Source: DASRHK01 sp963776465 (lineage in GTDB: Bacteria; Pseudomonadota; Gammaproteobacteria; Nevskiales; Nevskiaceae). Taken from it: 64,000 bases of DNA. The notes under the pieces were generated by a model that was not told the DNA's origin, searched no databases, and was given only the letters and a program-made list of their open reading frames with translations. Location: positions 2,232,001 to 2,296,000 of the forward strand of contig CAVZMV010000002.1 in NCBI GenBank assembly GCA_963776465.1. The letters are read 5' to 3'. A program made the translations under genes and the position numbers. Positions 8,811 through 18,669 of this stretch are shown here, one piece after another. Positions within the stretch are counted from its first letter, which is position 1; each line of letters opens with the position of its first letter.

Positions 8811-9533
8811 ATGCCGGCACAGTCATCGATGAAAAGAATCCTCCTCAAGCTCAGCGGTGAAGCGCTGATGGGGAAGGAGAATTTCGGCATCTCGCCGGAC
8901 GTGATGGCGTACCTCGCCACCGAGCTCAAGAGCGCGCTGGACCTGGGCGTGCAGATCGCGCTGGTGGTCGGCGGCGGCAACATCTTCCGCGGCGAGGGCC
9001 TGGCGCGATCCGGCATGGACCGCGTCACCGGCGATCACATGGGCATGCTGGCGACGGTGATCAACGCGCTGGCGATCCAGGACGCGATCGAGCGCTCCGG
9101 CATGGAGGCGCGCGTGCAGTCGGCCATCCGCATCAACGAGGTCTGCGAGGACTTCATCCGCCGCAAGGCGATCCGCCACCTCGAGAAAGGCCGCATCGTC
9201 GTCTTCGCCGCCGGCACCGGCAACCCGTTCTTCACCACCGACTCGGCGGCCGCGCTGCGCGCCATCGAGATCGGCGCCGACCTCATGCTCAAGGCGACCA
9301 AGGTCGACGGCGTCTACACCGCCGATCCGAAGAAGGACAAGACCGCGACCAAGTACGCGGAGCTGTCCTTCGACGAGGCCCTGAACAAGAAGCTCGGAGT
9401 GATGGACCAGACGGCGCTCGTCCTGTGCCGCGACAACAAGATCAATCTGCGGGTCTACGACATGGACCGCTCCGGCGCGCTGGCGCGCATCGTCGGCGGC
9501 GACCAGAGCATCGGCACCCGACTGCATTGCTGA
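8811..9533 (+). CDS. pyrH: UMP kinase
   Basis: Phosphorylates UMP to UDP in pyrimidine nucleotide synthesis; a hexameric amino-acid-kinase-fold enzyme. The conserved N-terminus KRILLKLSGEALMG and the nucleotide segment VVGGGNIFRG are present, as is TKVDGVYTADPKKD. Starting at ATG 8811 gives 240 residues, close to the E. coli length of 241. ATG 8829 is an alternative that begins exactly at the conserved block. Neither has a clear Shine-Dalgarno sequence. Followed 19 bp later by frr, the usual pair. Confidence 0.96.
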   Translation: MPAQSSMKRILLKLSGEALMGKENFGISPDVMAYLATELKSALDLGVQIALVVGGGNIFRGEGLARSGMDRVTGDHMGMLATVINALAIQDAIERSGMEARVQSAIRINEVCEDFIRRKAIRHLEKGRIVVFAAGTGNPFFTTDSAAALRAIEIGADLMLKATKVDGVYTADPKKDKTATKYAELSFDEALNKKLGVMDQTALVLCRDNKINLRVYDMDRSGALARIVGGDQSIGTRLHC

Positions 9534-9552
9534 CTTAAATAAGGAGAACGCA

Positions 9553-10116
9553 ATGGCCGACGTCAACACGATCAAGAAGGACGCCCAGGCGCGCATGCAG
9601 AAGAGCATCGACGCGCTCAAGACCGAGCTGATGAAGCTGCGCACCGGCCGCGCCAACGCCGGTCTGCTCGACCACGTCAAGGTCGACTACTACGGCTCGG
9701 AAGTGCCGATCTCGCAGGCGGCGCAGGTCACGGTCGAGGACGCGCGCACGATCTCGATCACGCCCTGGGACAAGGGCATGGTCGGCGCCATCGAGAAGGC
9801 GATCATGACCTCCGACCTCGGGCTCACGCCCAACACCGCCGGACAGGCGATCCGCATCATCCTGCCGTCGCTGACCGAGGAGCGGCGCCGCGACCTGACC
9901 AAGGTCGTCAAGAGCGAGGCCGAGACCGCGCGCGTGGCGATCCGCAACGTGCGCCGCGACGCCAACCAGCAGGTCAAGGACCTGCTCAAGGACAAGAAGA
10001 TCTCGACCGACGACGAGAAGCGCGCCGAGACCGAGATCCAGAAGCTGACCGACCAGTTCGTGGCCAAGGTCGACGAGACCGCCGCGGCCAAGGAGAAAGA
10101 GCTGCTGGCGATGTAA
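9553..10116 (+). CDS. frr: Ribosome recycling factor
   Basis: Splits post-termination ribosomes together with EF-G. The protein has 187 residues, the normal length, with the conserved LRTGRANAGLLDHVKVDYYG region and the coiled helical ends. The start is behind an AAGGAG sequence (9541-9546). Position between pyrH and uppS is conserved in gammaproteobacteria. Confidence 0.98.
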   Translation: MADVNTIKKDAQARMQKSIDALKTELMKLRTGRANAGLLDHVKVDYYGSEVPISQAAQVTVEDARTISITPWDKGMVGAIEKAIMTSDLGLTPNTAGQAIRIILPSLTEERRRDLTKVVKSEAETARVAIRNVRRDANQQVKDLLKDKKISTDDEKRAETEIQKLTDQFVAKVDETAAAKEKELLAM

Positions 10117-10125
10117 GCCGGCGGT

Positions 10126-10853
<728 letters not shown>

Positions 10854-10854
<1 letters not shown>

Positions 10855-11666
10855 TGCTCCTCCAGCGCGTCATCACTGCCTTGCTGCTGCTGCCGTTCCT
10901 GATCGGCGCGGTCTGGTTCGCGCCGACGTTCCTGCTCTACGTGATCTTCGGCGCGGTGGCGCTCGCCGCGGCGTGGGAGTGGAGTGGGCTGATGGGGCAG
11001 GTGGGGACGGCCCGCAAGCTCTACGTGGTGATGACCGCATTCGGGCTTGCGGTGACCTGGCTGTTGCGCGAGTGGTGGCCCGGCATCATGGCGATCTCGG
11101 CGCTGTGGTGGATCTGCGCGACCTGGCTGCTGTTCGGGTTCCCGGAGAACTTCAAGAACCAGTTGCCTGCGCGCAGCCTGATGGTGCCGCTGGGACAGGT
11201 CCTGCTGCTGCCCACGATCCTCGCGGCGGCGATGCTGCACGCGATGCCCGACGGCGCGCTGCGCCTGCTCTACGTGCTGGGCCTCGTCTTCGCCTCCGAC
11301 ACGGGCGCCTACCTTGCCGGCCGCAACTTCGGCAAGAACAAGCTCGCGCCGAGAGTCTCGCCGGGGAAGACGCGCGAGGGCGCCATCGGCGGCTTGCTGC
11401 TGTGCGCAGCGTGGACGCTGACCGCCGGCATCCTCGCCTTCCGGCCCGAAGGGATCGTCGAGGTCGTCAAGCTGTTGCTGCTCTCGCAGGTCGTGGTGGT
11501 GTTCTCCATCGTCGGCGACCTGACGGAAAGCATGTTCAAGCGGCTCGCGGGTCTGAAGGACAGCGGCCAGCTGCTTCCCGGCCACGGTGGCGCGCTCGAT
11601 CGCGTCGACAGCCTGCTGGCCGCGCTGCCGCTGATGGCGCTCGGCCTGTATCTCACCGGACTCTAG
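10854..11666 (+). CDS. cdsA: Phosphatidate cytidylyltransferase (CDP-diglyceride synthase)
   Basis: Integral inner-membrane enzyme forming CDP-diacylglycerol from phosphatidate and CTP, the branch point for all phospholipids. The 270-residue chain is strongly hydrophobic with many predicted membrane segments. The C-terminal signature is clear: KRLAGLKDSGQLLPGHGG followed by ALDRVDS. The gene begins inside the uppS stop codon. Confidence 0.96.
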
Positions 11667-11673
11667 GACGACC

Positions 11674-12840
11674 GTGCAAAACCTCGTCGTCCTCGGCGCC
11701 ACCGGCACGGTCGGGCGCAACACGCTCGACGTCGCCAGGCGTCACGCCGACCGCCTTCGCATCCTGGCGCTCACGGCGCATCGCGACGCCGCTGCATTGC
11801 TGGAGCTGTGCCGCGAATTCAAGCCGCAGCTAGCGGTGCTCGGCGATCCTGCCGCCGCCAGGGATTCGACGCCGCAATTCAAGGCGCTCGGTTGCGAGCT
11901 CCTGGTCGGGGCCGAGGGTCTGTCCGGGGTGGCGTCGCACCCGCAGGCGCACCAGGTCATGTCCGCCATCGTCGGCGCCGCGGGATTGCTGCCCACGCTC
12001 GCCGCCGTGCGCGCCGGCAAGCGCGTGTTGATCGCCAACAAGGAACCGCTGGTGATGGCGGGCAACCTGCTGATGAACGAGGCGCTGCACGCGGGCGCTA
12101 CCCTGATCCCGATCGACTCGGAGCACAACGCGATCTTCCAGTGCCTGCCGCATGGCAGCCAGTGCGGCATTCCTCCCAAGGGCGTCGCCGGACTGATGCT
12201 GACCGCGTCGGGCGGCCCGTTCCGCGAAACGCCGCTGGCCGAGCTCGCGTCGGTGACGCCCGCGCAGGCGGTGCGCCATCCCAACTGGGTCATGGGCCGC
12301 AAGATCTCGGTGGACTCGGCCACGATGATGAACAAGGGGCTGGAAGTGATCGAGGCGGCGATGCTGTACCGGCTGCCGCCCAAGTCGATCCGCGTCGTGA
12401 TCCATCCCGAGAGCGTCATCCATTCGCTGGTCGAGTACGTCGACGGCTCGATGCTGGCGCAGCTGGGTGCGCCGGACATGCGCGTGCCCATCGCCCATGC
12501 GCTGGCCTGGCCCGAGCGGTTCGCCTCCGGCGTGGAAGCACTCGACCTCGCGCTTCTCGGCCAGCTGCGCTTCGCGCCGGTCGAGGAGCGCCGCTATCCC
12601 TGCCTGGCCCTGGCGCGCCAGGCGCTGGCGGCAGGGGGGCACGCACCCAACATATTGAACGCCGCGAACGAAATCGCGGTCGAAGCGTTCCTGAACGGGC
12701 AGCTCGGCTTCACGCGCATCGCCGGCGTGATCGGAAGCTGCCTGGATCAGGGGCAGACGGCGGATCTCCCGCCGGCCGCCGATCTGGATGCGGGTACCTG
12801 GCGGTGGACGCGTGGGCGCGCGAGAGGGCTTCGCGCCTGA
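11674..12840 (+). CDS. dxr: 1-deoxy-D-xylulose 5-phosphate reductoisomerase, C-terminus apparently frameshifted
   Basis: First committed enzyme of the MEP isoprenoid pathway (NADPH-dependent). The NADPH-binding LGATGTVGRNTLDV, the segment IPIDSEHNAIFQCL and MNKGLEVIEA are present. Most relatives have NKES or NKEA where this protein has NKEP. The frame as written ends at 12840 with 388 residues, but its last ~14 residues (after about residue 373) look unlike the family. Reading on from about 12790 in the next frame gives YLAVDAWARERASRLTG and stops at 12875. That matches the usual Dxr C-terminus and would give about 400 residues. A one-base loss near 12785-12792 explains this. Starts at GTG. 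Confidence 0.93.
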   Translation: MQNLVVLGATGTVGRNTLDVARRHADRLRILALTAHRDAAALLELCREFKPQLAVLGDPAAARDSTPQFKALGCELLVGAEGLSGVASHPQAHQVMSAIVGAAGLLPTLAAVRAGKRVLIANKEPLVMAGNLLMNEALHAGATLIPIDSEHNAIFQCLPHGSQCGIPPKGVAGLMLTASGGPFRETPLAELASVTPAQAVRHPNWVMGRKISVDSATMMNKGLEVIEAAMLYRLPPKSIRVVIHPESVIHSLVEYVDGSMLAQLGAPDMRVPIAHALAWPERFASGVEALDLALLGQLRFAPVEERRYPCLALARQALAAGGHAPNILNAANEIAVEAFLNGQLGFTRIAGVIGSCLDQGQTADLPPAADLDAGTWRWTRGRARGLRA

Positions 12841-12867
12841 CCGGCGCGTTGCTCGGGGAGCGGATGC

Positions 12868-14229
12868 ATGCTTGAAATCCTTTGGTCACTCGGCGCGTTC
12901 GTGCTCGCCATCGGCCTGTTGGTCTCGTTCCACGAGTACGGCCACTACGTGGTCGCGAGGCGGCTCGGCGTCAAGGTGCTGCGCTTCTCGCTGGGCTTCG
13001 GCAAGCCGTTCTGGAAGCACACGTCGCGCGACGGCGTCGAGTGGGCCGTCGCCGCCGTGCCGCTCGGCGGCTACGTGAAGATGCTCGACGAGCGCGAGGG
13101 CCCGGTCCCGCCCGGGATGGCGCACATGGCCTTCAACCGGCAGCCGCCTTGGAAGCGGATCCTCATCGTCCTGGCCGGGCCGCTGTTCAATTTCCTCCTG
13201 GCGATCGCGTTCTACTGGGGCGTGCTGGTGATCGGCGTGACCGATCGCAAGCCGCTGCTCGCCACGCCCGAGAAGGGCACCGTCGCCGCGCAGGTCGGCC
13301 TTGCCTCCGGCGACGAGGTCCTGCAGATCGGCGACACCCCGGTGCGCAACTGGACCACGCTGCGCATGGAGATCGTCGATCAGGCGCTCAACGGAGGGGC
13401 GCTGCGCCTGCTGGTGAAGTCGCCCGAGGCCGCGTCGGCGCGGCCCGTAGTCCTGCCGCTGGAGCGCGTGCGGCGCGATCCGGAGTTCCTGTTCGACGAC
13501 GTCGGCCTCACGCCGTTCCAGCCGCCGGTGCCGCCCGTGCTCAAGGAGATCTCGCCGGGAGGCTCCGCCGCCGTGGCGGGCTTCAAGCCCGGCGATCGCC
13601 TGCTCAGCTACAACGATCAGCCGATCGCCTCGTTCCAGGACTGGCGCACCTGGGTGCTCGCGCATCCGGGCGAGGTCGCCAGCGTGCGCATCCAGCGCGA
13701 AGGCAAGGAGATGGCGCTGCAGGTCATCATCGCCAAGGAAGAGCAGGGCGGGAGAACCTTCGGCCGCTTCGGCGCCGCCGCCGTGGACCTGTCCCCTGAG
13801 TTGTGGAACAATCTGCGCGCCGAATATCGCCTGGATCCCGTCGCTGCAATTCCGGCGGCAATTCAACAAACCGGGCAGATGTCGGCGCTGACGCTCAAGC
13901 TGCTGTATCGGATGGTCCTCGGAGACGTTTCGGTCAAGAACGTCAGCGGGCCGATCCAGATCGCGCAGTATGCCGGCATATCGGCGAGCTTCGGGCTGGC
14001 GTCCTTCCTCGGGTTCCTGGCCGTCATCAGCGTGAGCCTTGGCGTGCTCAACCTGTTGCCGGTGCCGGTGCTCGACGGCGGACACCTGCTGTATTACGTG
14101 GTGGAGATGATCAAGGGCTCTCCGATGTCCGAGCGCGCGCAAGCGATCGGCCAGCGGATCGGCCTGACGCTGCTGGTCGCGCTCATGGGACTGGCTTTCT
14201 ACAACGACATCATGCGCCTGGTCGGATAG
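12868..14229 (+). CDS. rseP: Site-2 intramembrane zinc metalloprotease RseP
   Basis: Cleaves the membrane-embedded anti-sigma factor RseA after the first cut, releasing RpoE; also cleaves signal-peptide remnants. The protein has 453 residues and the zinc motif HEYGH in the first membrane segment. Two PDZ domains follow (around residues 120-200 and 220-300), and the second metal motif NLLPVPVLDGGHLLYY lies near residue 400. Its target RseA is encoded in this same window at about 55.6 kb. Position between dxr and bamA is conserved. Confidence 0.97.
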   Translation: MLEILWSLGAFVLAIGLLVSFHEYGHYVVARRLGVKVLRFSLGFGKPFWKHTSRDGVEWAVAAVPLGGYVKMLDEREGPVPPGMAHMAFNRQPPWKRILIVLAGPLFNFLLAIAFYWGVLVIGVTDRKPLLATPEKGTVAAQVGLASGDEVLQIGDTPVRNWTTLRMEIVDQALNGGALRLLVKSPEAASARPVVLPLERVRRDPEFLFDDVGLTPFQPPVPPVLKEISPGGSAAVAGFKPGDRLLSYNDQPIASFQDWRTWVLAHPGEVASVRIQREGKEMALQVIIAKEEQGGRTFGRFGAAAVDLSPELWNNLRAEYRLDPVAAIPAAIQQTGQMSALTLKLLYRMVLGDVSVKNVSGPIQIAQYAGISASFGLASFLGFLAVISVSLGVLNLLPVPVLDGGHLLYYVVEMIKGSPMSERAQAIGQRIGLTLLVALMGLAFYNDIMRLVG

Positions 14230-14270
14230 CGCATTTCAAGCACACGTCGGTCTCGGGGATTCGCTTACCA

Positions 14271-16553
14271 GTGAAACGACTGTTCGCTTTGGTCTTGGCT
14301 GCCTGCCTGGTGCCGGCGGCGTGGGCGATGGAGTCCTTCAAGATCTCCGACATCCGCGCGGAAGGGCTGCAGCGCCTGGAGATCGGCACTGTCCTGTCGT
14401 ACCTGCCGCTGTCGGTCGGCGACGAGCTCAACGATCAGACCGCAAGCGGAGCGATCCGCGCGCTCTACAACTCCAACCTCTTCCAGGACGTGCAGCTGCT
14501 GCGCGACGGCAACACGCTGGTCGTGCGGGTGCAGGAGCGGCCGGCGATCTCGAGCTTCACCATCGACGGCAACGAGAAGATCGGCGGCGACGAGCTCAAG
14601 AAATCGCTCAAGGACCTCGGGCTGGCCGATGGCGAGCTGTTCAAGCGCGCGCTGCTCGACCAGGTCGAGCAGGAGCTGCGCCGCCAGTACTACGCCAACG
14701 GCTTCTACGACGTGGACATCAAGACCACCGTCACCGAGGAGCCGAACAACCGCGTGACCCTGAAGATCCAGGTCACCGAGGGCAAAGTCTCGCGCATCAA
14801 GGACATCAACATCCTCGGCAACAAGGCGTACACCAAGGACCAGCTGCTCGACGAGTTCAAGCTCGAGCGCACCAACTGGATGCCGTTCCAGCGCTCCGAC
14901 CGCTATTCCAAGCAGACGCTGGTCGGTGACCTGGAGTCGCTGACGTCGTACTACCAGAACCGCGGCTATCTGAAGTTCAACGTGACCTCCGTGCAGGTGG
15001 CGCTGTCGCCGGACAAGGCCGACATCTACGTCACCATCAACGTCGACGAAGGCCCGCAATACAAGGTGAGCGGCTATCGCTTCTCCGGCGAGACCATCCT
15101 CACCGAGGATTTCTTAAAGCAGCTGGTGTCGACCAAGGAAGGCAGCCAGTTCTCGCGCAAGGAGGCCACCGAGAGCGCCAACCGCATCGAGGCCGCGCTC
15201 TCCGACATCGGCTTCGCCTTCGCGCAGGTCACGCCGCTGCCCGAGGTCGACGAGGACAAGCGCGAGGTCAAGCTCAACTACTACATCCAGGCCGGCAAGC
15301 GCGCCTACGTGCGGCGGATCAATTTCTCCGGGCACGGCGGCACGCACGACGAGACGCTGCGCCGCGAGATGCGCCAGCTCGAGGCTTCGCCGTTCTCCAA
15401 GAGCGCGGTCGAGCGCAGCCGCACGCGCCTGGCGCGCCTGCCGTTCATCGAGGAAGCGGAAGTCGACACCCAGCCGGTGCCCGGCACCGACGACCAGGTC
15501 GACGTGAACTTCAAGATCAAGGAGCGCGCGCCTGGCTCGGTGCAGTTCGGCGTCGGCTACTCCGGCGCGCAGGGTTTCCTCATCACCGGCAGCGTCACCC
15601 ATACCAACTTCCTGGGCACCGGCAACCGCGTCGAGATCAGCGTCGACAACAACTCGATCGCGCGCCAGGTGAACCTGTCGTGGACCGACCCGTACTTCAC
15701 CGCCGACGGCATCAGCCAGACCGCGTCGGCGTACTACCGCAAGTCCTCGAGCGTCATCCGCTTCTCGTCGGGCTTCAACTCCAACGTGGTGGGCGCCGGC
15801 CTGACCTACCTCATCCCGTTGTCCGAGTACTCCTCGTTCCGCGCCGGCGTCGGCATCTCCGATACCGCGCTGGAGACGTTCCCCGGCACCAGCAGCGACC
15901 AGGTGCTGAAGTTCGTGGTCGAGAACGGCTCGCACTTCGCGGTCTACGAGCTGCGCACCGGCCTGGCCCGCGACACGCGCAACCGCACGTTCTTCGCCGA
16001 TCGCGGCTCGCTCAACCAGCTCAACTTCGACATCACCGGGCCGGGCAGCGACCTGACCTACTACACGATGTCGTACCGCCTGCAGCACTACGTGCCGCTG
16101 TTTGCGGGCTTCGTGCTGGAAGGCAACGGCTCGGTCGGCTACGTCGACAGCTACGGCGACAAGGATGCGGTGCCGCCGTACCAGAACTTCTTCGCCGGCG
16201 GCCCGCGCACCGTGCGCGGCTATCGCGACGGCTCGCTCGGGCCACGCGACACGCCGTTCAACAATCCGTTCGGCGGCCACTTCCGCACGACCGCGCAGGC
16301 GAACCTGTTGCTGCCGTTGCCGTTCGAGGCCAACAACAAGTCCACGCGCGCCGCACTGTTCTTCGACATCGGCAATGTGTTCGCGCAGCCGGGCGACTTC
16401 GAAGTCGGACAGCTGCGCCAGGCGGCCGGCGTTTCGTTCGCCTGGTTCACGCCGTTCCTGGGCCTGCTCGAAGTGAGCTACGCCTTCCCGCTGAACGATC
16501 GCCAGGGCGACCAGACCGAGCGCTTCCAGATCACCTTCGGACCCGGTTTCTAG
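14271..16553 (+). CDS. bamA: Outer membrane protein assembly factor BamA
   Basis: Central barrel of the BAM complex that inserts beta-barrel proteins into the outer membrane. The GTG start at 14271 gives 760 residues with a signal peptide (residues 1-20, ending PAAWA). Five POTRA domains follow, then a C-terminal 16-strand barrel with the surface-loop motif GGPRTVRGYRDGSLGP and a terminal aromatic residue (FGPGF) typical of outer-membrane barrels. A longer open frame exists upstream but it overlaps rseP and lacks a signal peptide. Confidence 0.97.
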   Translation: MKRLFALVLAACLVPAAWAMESFKISDIRAEGLQRLEIGTVLSYLPLSVGDELNDQTASGAIRALYNSNLFQDVQLLRDGNTLVVRVQERPAISSFTIDGNEKIGGDELKKSLKDLGLADGELFKRALLDQVEQELRRQYYANGFYDVDIKTTVTEEPNNRVTLKIQVTEGKVSRIKDINILGNKAYTKDQLLDEFKLERTNWMPFQRSDRYSKQTLVGDLESLTSYYQNRGYLKFNVTSVQVALSPDKADIYVTINVDEGPQYKVSGYRFSGETILTEDFLKQLVSTKEGSQFSRKEATESANRIEAALSDIGFAFAQVTPLPEVDEDKREVKLNYYIQAGKRAYVRRINFSGHGGTHDETLRREMRQLEASPFSKSAVERSRTRLARLPFIEEAEVDTQPVPGTDDQVDVNFKIKERAPGSVQFGVGYSGAQGFLITGSVTHTNFLGTGNRVEISVDNNSIARQVNLSWTDPYFTADGISQTASAYYRKSSSVIRFSSGFNSNVVGAGLTYLIPLSEYSSFRAGVGISDTALETFPGTSSDQVLKFVVENGSHFAVYELRTGLARDTRNRTFFADRGSLNQLNFDITGPGSDLTYYTMSYRLQHYVPLFAGFVLEGNGSVGYVDSYGDKDAVPPYQNFFAGGPRTVRGYRDGSLGPRDTPFNNPFGGHFRTTAQANLLLPLPFEANNKSTRAALFFDIGNVFAQPGDFEVGQLRQAAGVSFAWFTPFLGLLEVSYAFPLNDRQGDQTERFQITFGPGF

Positions 16554-16607
16554 CAAAACCCCCTAGAATGCCGGCCGCTGACATCCACTAGACCATCGAC
16601 GACGACC

Positions 16608-17147
16608 ATGCTGAACAAAACGACCGCCATCCTCCTTGCCGCCGCCACCATGGCCCTTGCGGGCCCGGCGCTGGCCGAAACCAAGATCGCCACCATCCGC
16701 GCCCAGGAAGTGGTCCGCGAGTCGCCGTTCTACAAGGCGGCCGAGACCAAGATGCGGGCCGAGTTCGACAAGCGCCAGTCCGAGTTGGAAGCCACCGGCA
16801 AGTCGCTGGCCGAGGACATCAAGAAGTTCCAGCGCGACGCCGACATCATGGCGCCGGACGAGCGCGCCAAGAAGGAGAAGGACCTGTCGGCCCGCCAGGT
16901 CGACTTCCAGTACGCGCAGCAGAAGTTCAAGGAAGACGCCACCACGCGCGACCGCGAGCTGACGCAGGACCTGATGAGCAAGATCAAGGACGCGATCCAG
17001 ACCGTCGCCAAGGAAAAGGGCCTGGACCTCGTGATCCAGGATCCGGTCTACACCGTGCCGACGCTGGACATCACCGACGCGGTGCTCAAGCAGCTGCAGG
17101 CCGGCGGCGGCGCCGCCTCGTCCGGCAAGGGCAAGAAAGACAAGTAG
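16608..17147 (+). CDS. skp: Periplasmic chaperone Skp/OmpH
   Basis: Jellyfish-shaped trimeric holdase that carries unfolded outer-membrane proteins to BAM. The protein has 179 residues with a signal peptide ending LAGPALA at residue 23. The rest is mostly helical and highly charged (two long tentacle helices, residues ~45-140) with a short C-terminal strand region. Lies between bamA and lpxD as in most gammaproteobacteria. A TAGAAT hexamer at 16564-16569 could be a promoter -10 but has no convincing -35. Confidence 0.94.
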   Translation: MLNKTTAILLAAATMALAGPALAETKIATIRAQEVVRESPFYKAAETKMRAEFDKRQSELEATGKSLAEDIKKFQRDADIMAPDERAKKEKDLSARQVDFQYAQQKFKEDATTRDRELTQDLMSKIKDAIQTVAKEKGLDLVIQDPVYTVPTLDITDAVLKQLQAGGGAASSGKGKKDK

Positions 17148-17164
17148 AGGAGAACCCCCGCGGC

Positions 17165-18220
17165 ATGGCGCAAGTCCTCGCAGAGCTGGCGAGCCGCTTC
17201 GGGCTCGAGCTGATCGGCGACGGCGCCACCCGCATCGACGGCGTCTGCACACTCATGCCCGGCAAGCCCGGGCATTTGAGTTTTCTGGCCAACCCAAAGC
17301 TGCGCAGCCAGCTCGCGCAGACCGAGGCCGCTGCCGTCATCCTGCGCAAGGGCGACCTGGCCGGCGCGCGCGGCAACGCGCTGGTCGCTACCGATCCGTA
17401 CGTCGCCTACGCCAAGGTCGCGGCCTTGTTCGACACGCGACGATCGTTCCAGCCCGGCCGCCATCCCAGCGCGGTGATCAGCGAGAGCGCGGCGATCGGC
17501 GAGGGCTCGTGGATCGGCCCGCACGCGGTGATCGAGGACGGCGCGCAAATCGGCGCCGGCTGCTTCGTCGGTCCCGGTTGCGTCATCGGCCGCGAGGCCA
17601 GCGTCGGCGAGGGCAGCCGCCTGGAGGCGCGCGTGTGGCTCGCGAGCCGCGTGCGCATCGGCAAGCGCGCCAACATCCTTCCCGGCGCCGTGATCGGCGG
17701 CCGCGGCTTCGGCAACGCGCCGACGCGGCAAGGCTGGGTCGAGGTTCCGCAGCTCGGCAGCGTCGTCGTCGGTGACGACGTGGAGATCGGCGCCAACACC
17801 ACCATCGACCGCGGCGCGCTGGACGACACGGTCATCGAGGATGGCGTCAAGCTCGACAACCAGATCCAGATCGCGCACAACTGCCGCATCGGCGCGCACA
17901 CCGCCATCGCCGCGTGCGTGGGCATCGCCGGCAGTACCCGCATCGGGTCGCGCTGTATGATTGGCGGCGCCGCCGGGATCGGCGGACACCTCGAGATCGT
18001 CGACGACGTGATCATTCTCGGTGGTGGCATGGTGCCGCAGTCGCTGCTCAAGAAAGGCGTCTACGGCAGCGCGCTGACCGCGCAGGACGCGCGAACCTGG
18101 CGCCGCACCGTCGTGCGGCTGCAGCGTCTCAAGGATTACGAAGACCGCATCAAGGCACTCGAGCGGCATCTCGGCATCGCGGCACCCGACAAAGAGGCGC
18201 CCAGTGAAGACGATGTTTGA
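17165..18220 (+). CDS. lpxD: UDP-3-O-(3-hydroxyacyl)glucosamine N-acyltransferase
   Basis: Third step of lipid A synthesis, adding the N-linked hydroxyacyl chain. The 351-residue protein has the N-terminal uridine-binding domain (MPGKPGHLSFLANPKL), then a left-handed beta-helix of hexapeptide repeats and a C-terminal helix. The catalytic His lies in QIQIAHNCRIG. Its 3' end overlaps the fabZ start by 17 bp. Confidence 0.97.
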   Translation: MAQVLAELASRFGLELIGDGATRIDGVCTLMPGKPGHLSFLANPKLRSQLAQTEAAAVILRKGDLAGARGNALVATDPYVAYAKVAALFDTRRSFQPGRHPSAVISESAAIGEGSWIGPHAVIEDGAQIGAGCFVGPGCVIGREASVGEGSRLEARVWLASRVRIGKRANILPGAVIGGRGFGNAPTRQGWVEVPQLGSVVVGDDVEIGANTTIDRGALDDTVIEDGVKLDNQIQIAHNCRIGAHTAIAACVGIAGSTRIGSRCMIGGAAGIGGHLEIVDDVIILGGGMVPQSLLKKGVYGSALTAQDARTWRRTVVRLQRLKDYEDRIKALERHLGIAAPDKEAPSEDDV

Positions 18221-18668
18221 TATCCGCGACATCTTCCGGTTCCTGCCGCATCGCTATCCGTTCCTGCTGGTGGACCGCGTGCTGGCGCTCGACCAGGGCA
18301 AGTCGATCAGCGCCATCAAGAACGTCACCTACAACGAGCCGTTCTTCCCGGGCCATTTCCCCGACGTGCCGACCATGCCGGGCGTGCTGATCCTGGAAGC
18401 GCTGGCGCAGGCCAGCGGCATCCTGGCCGTGGTCACCGAGAAGGTCGAGGCGAGCTCGGGATTCATCCTCTACTTCGCCGGCATCGACAACGCGCGCTTC
18501 CGCAAGCCGGTGGTGCCGGGCGATCAGCTGGTCCTGCACAGCGAGCTGGACAAGCACAAGCGCGACATCTGGAAATTCCGCACGCGCGCAACCGTGAGCG
18601 AGACGCTGGTCTGCGAGGCCGACATGCTGTGCGTGCTGCGGGACGCGCGGCGTCCCGAAAGCGCCTGA
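18204..18668 (+). CDS. fabZ: 3-hydroxyacyl-[acyl-carrier-protein] dehydratase
   Basis: Dehydrates 3-hydroxyacyl-ACP in fatty-acid elongation, competing with LpxA/LpxD for the same substrate. Hot-dog fold, 154 residues. The N-terminal FLPHRYPFLLVDRV and active-site motifs PFFPGHFPDVPTMPG (catalytic His) and LEALAQASG (catalytic Glu) are intact. GTG 18204 is preferred because a GAGG lies seven bases upstream; ATG 18213 is possible. Confidence 0.97.
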   Translation: MKTMFDIRDIFRFLPHRYPFLLVDRVLALDQGKSISAIKNVTYNEPFFPGHFPDVPTMPGVLILEALAQASGILAVVTEKVEASSGFILYFAGIDNARFRKPVVPGDQLVLHSELDKHKRDIWKFRTRATVSETLVCEADMLCVLRDARRPESA

Positions 18669-18669
18669 C

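Noticed and set aside
14221..14271. Upstream extension of bamA reading from 13803
   Set aside because: It runs through rseP in another frame and hides the clear signal peptide that starts at GTG 14271.
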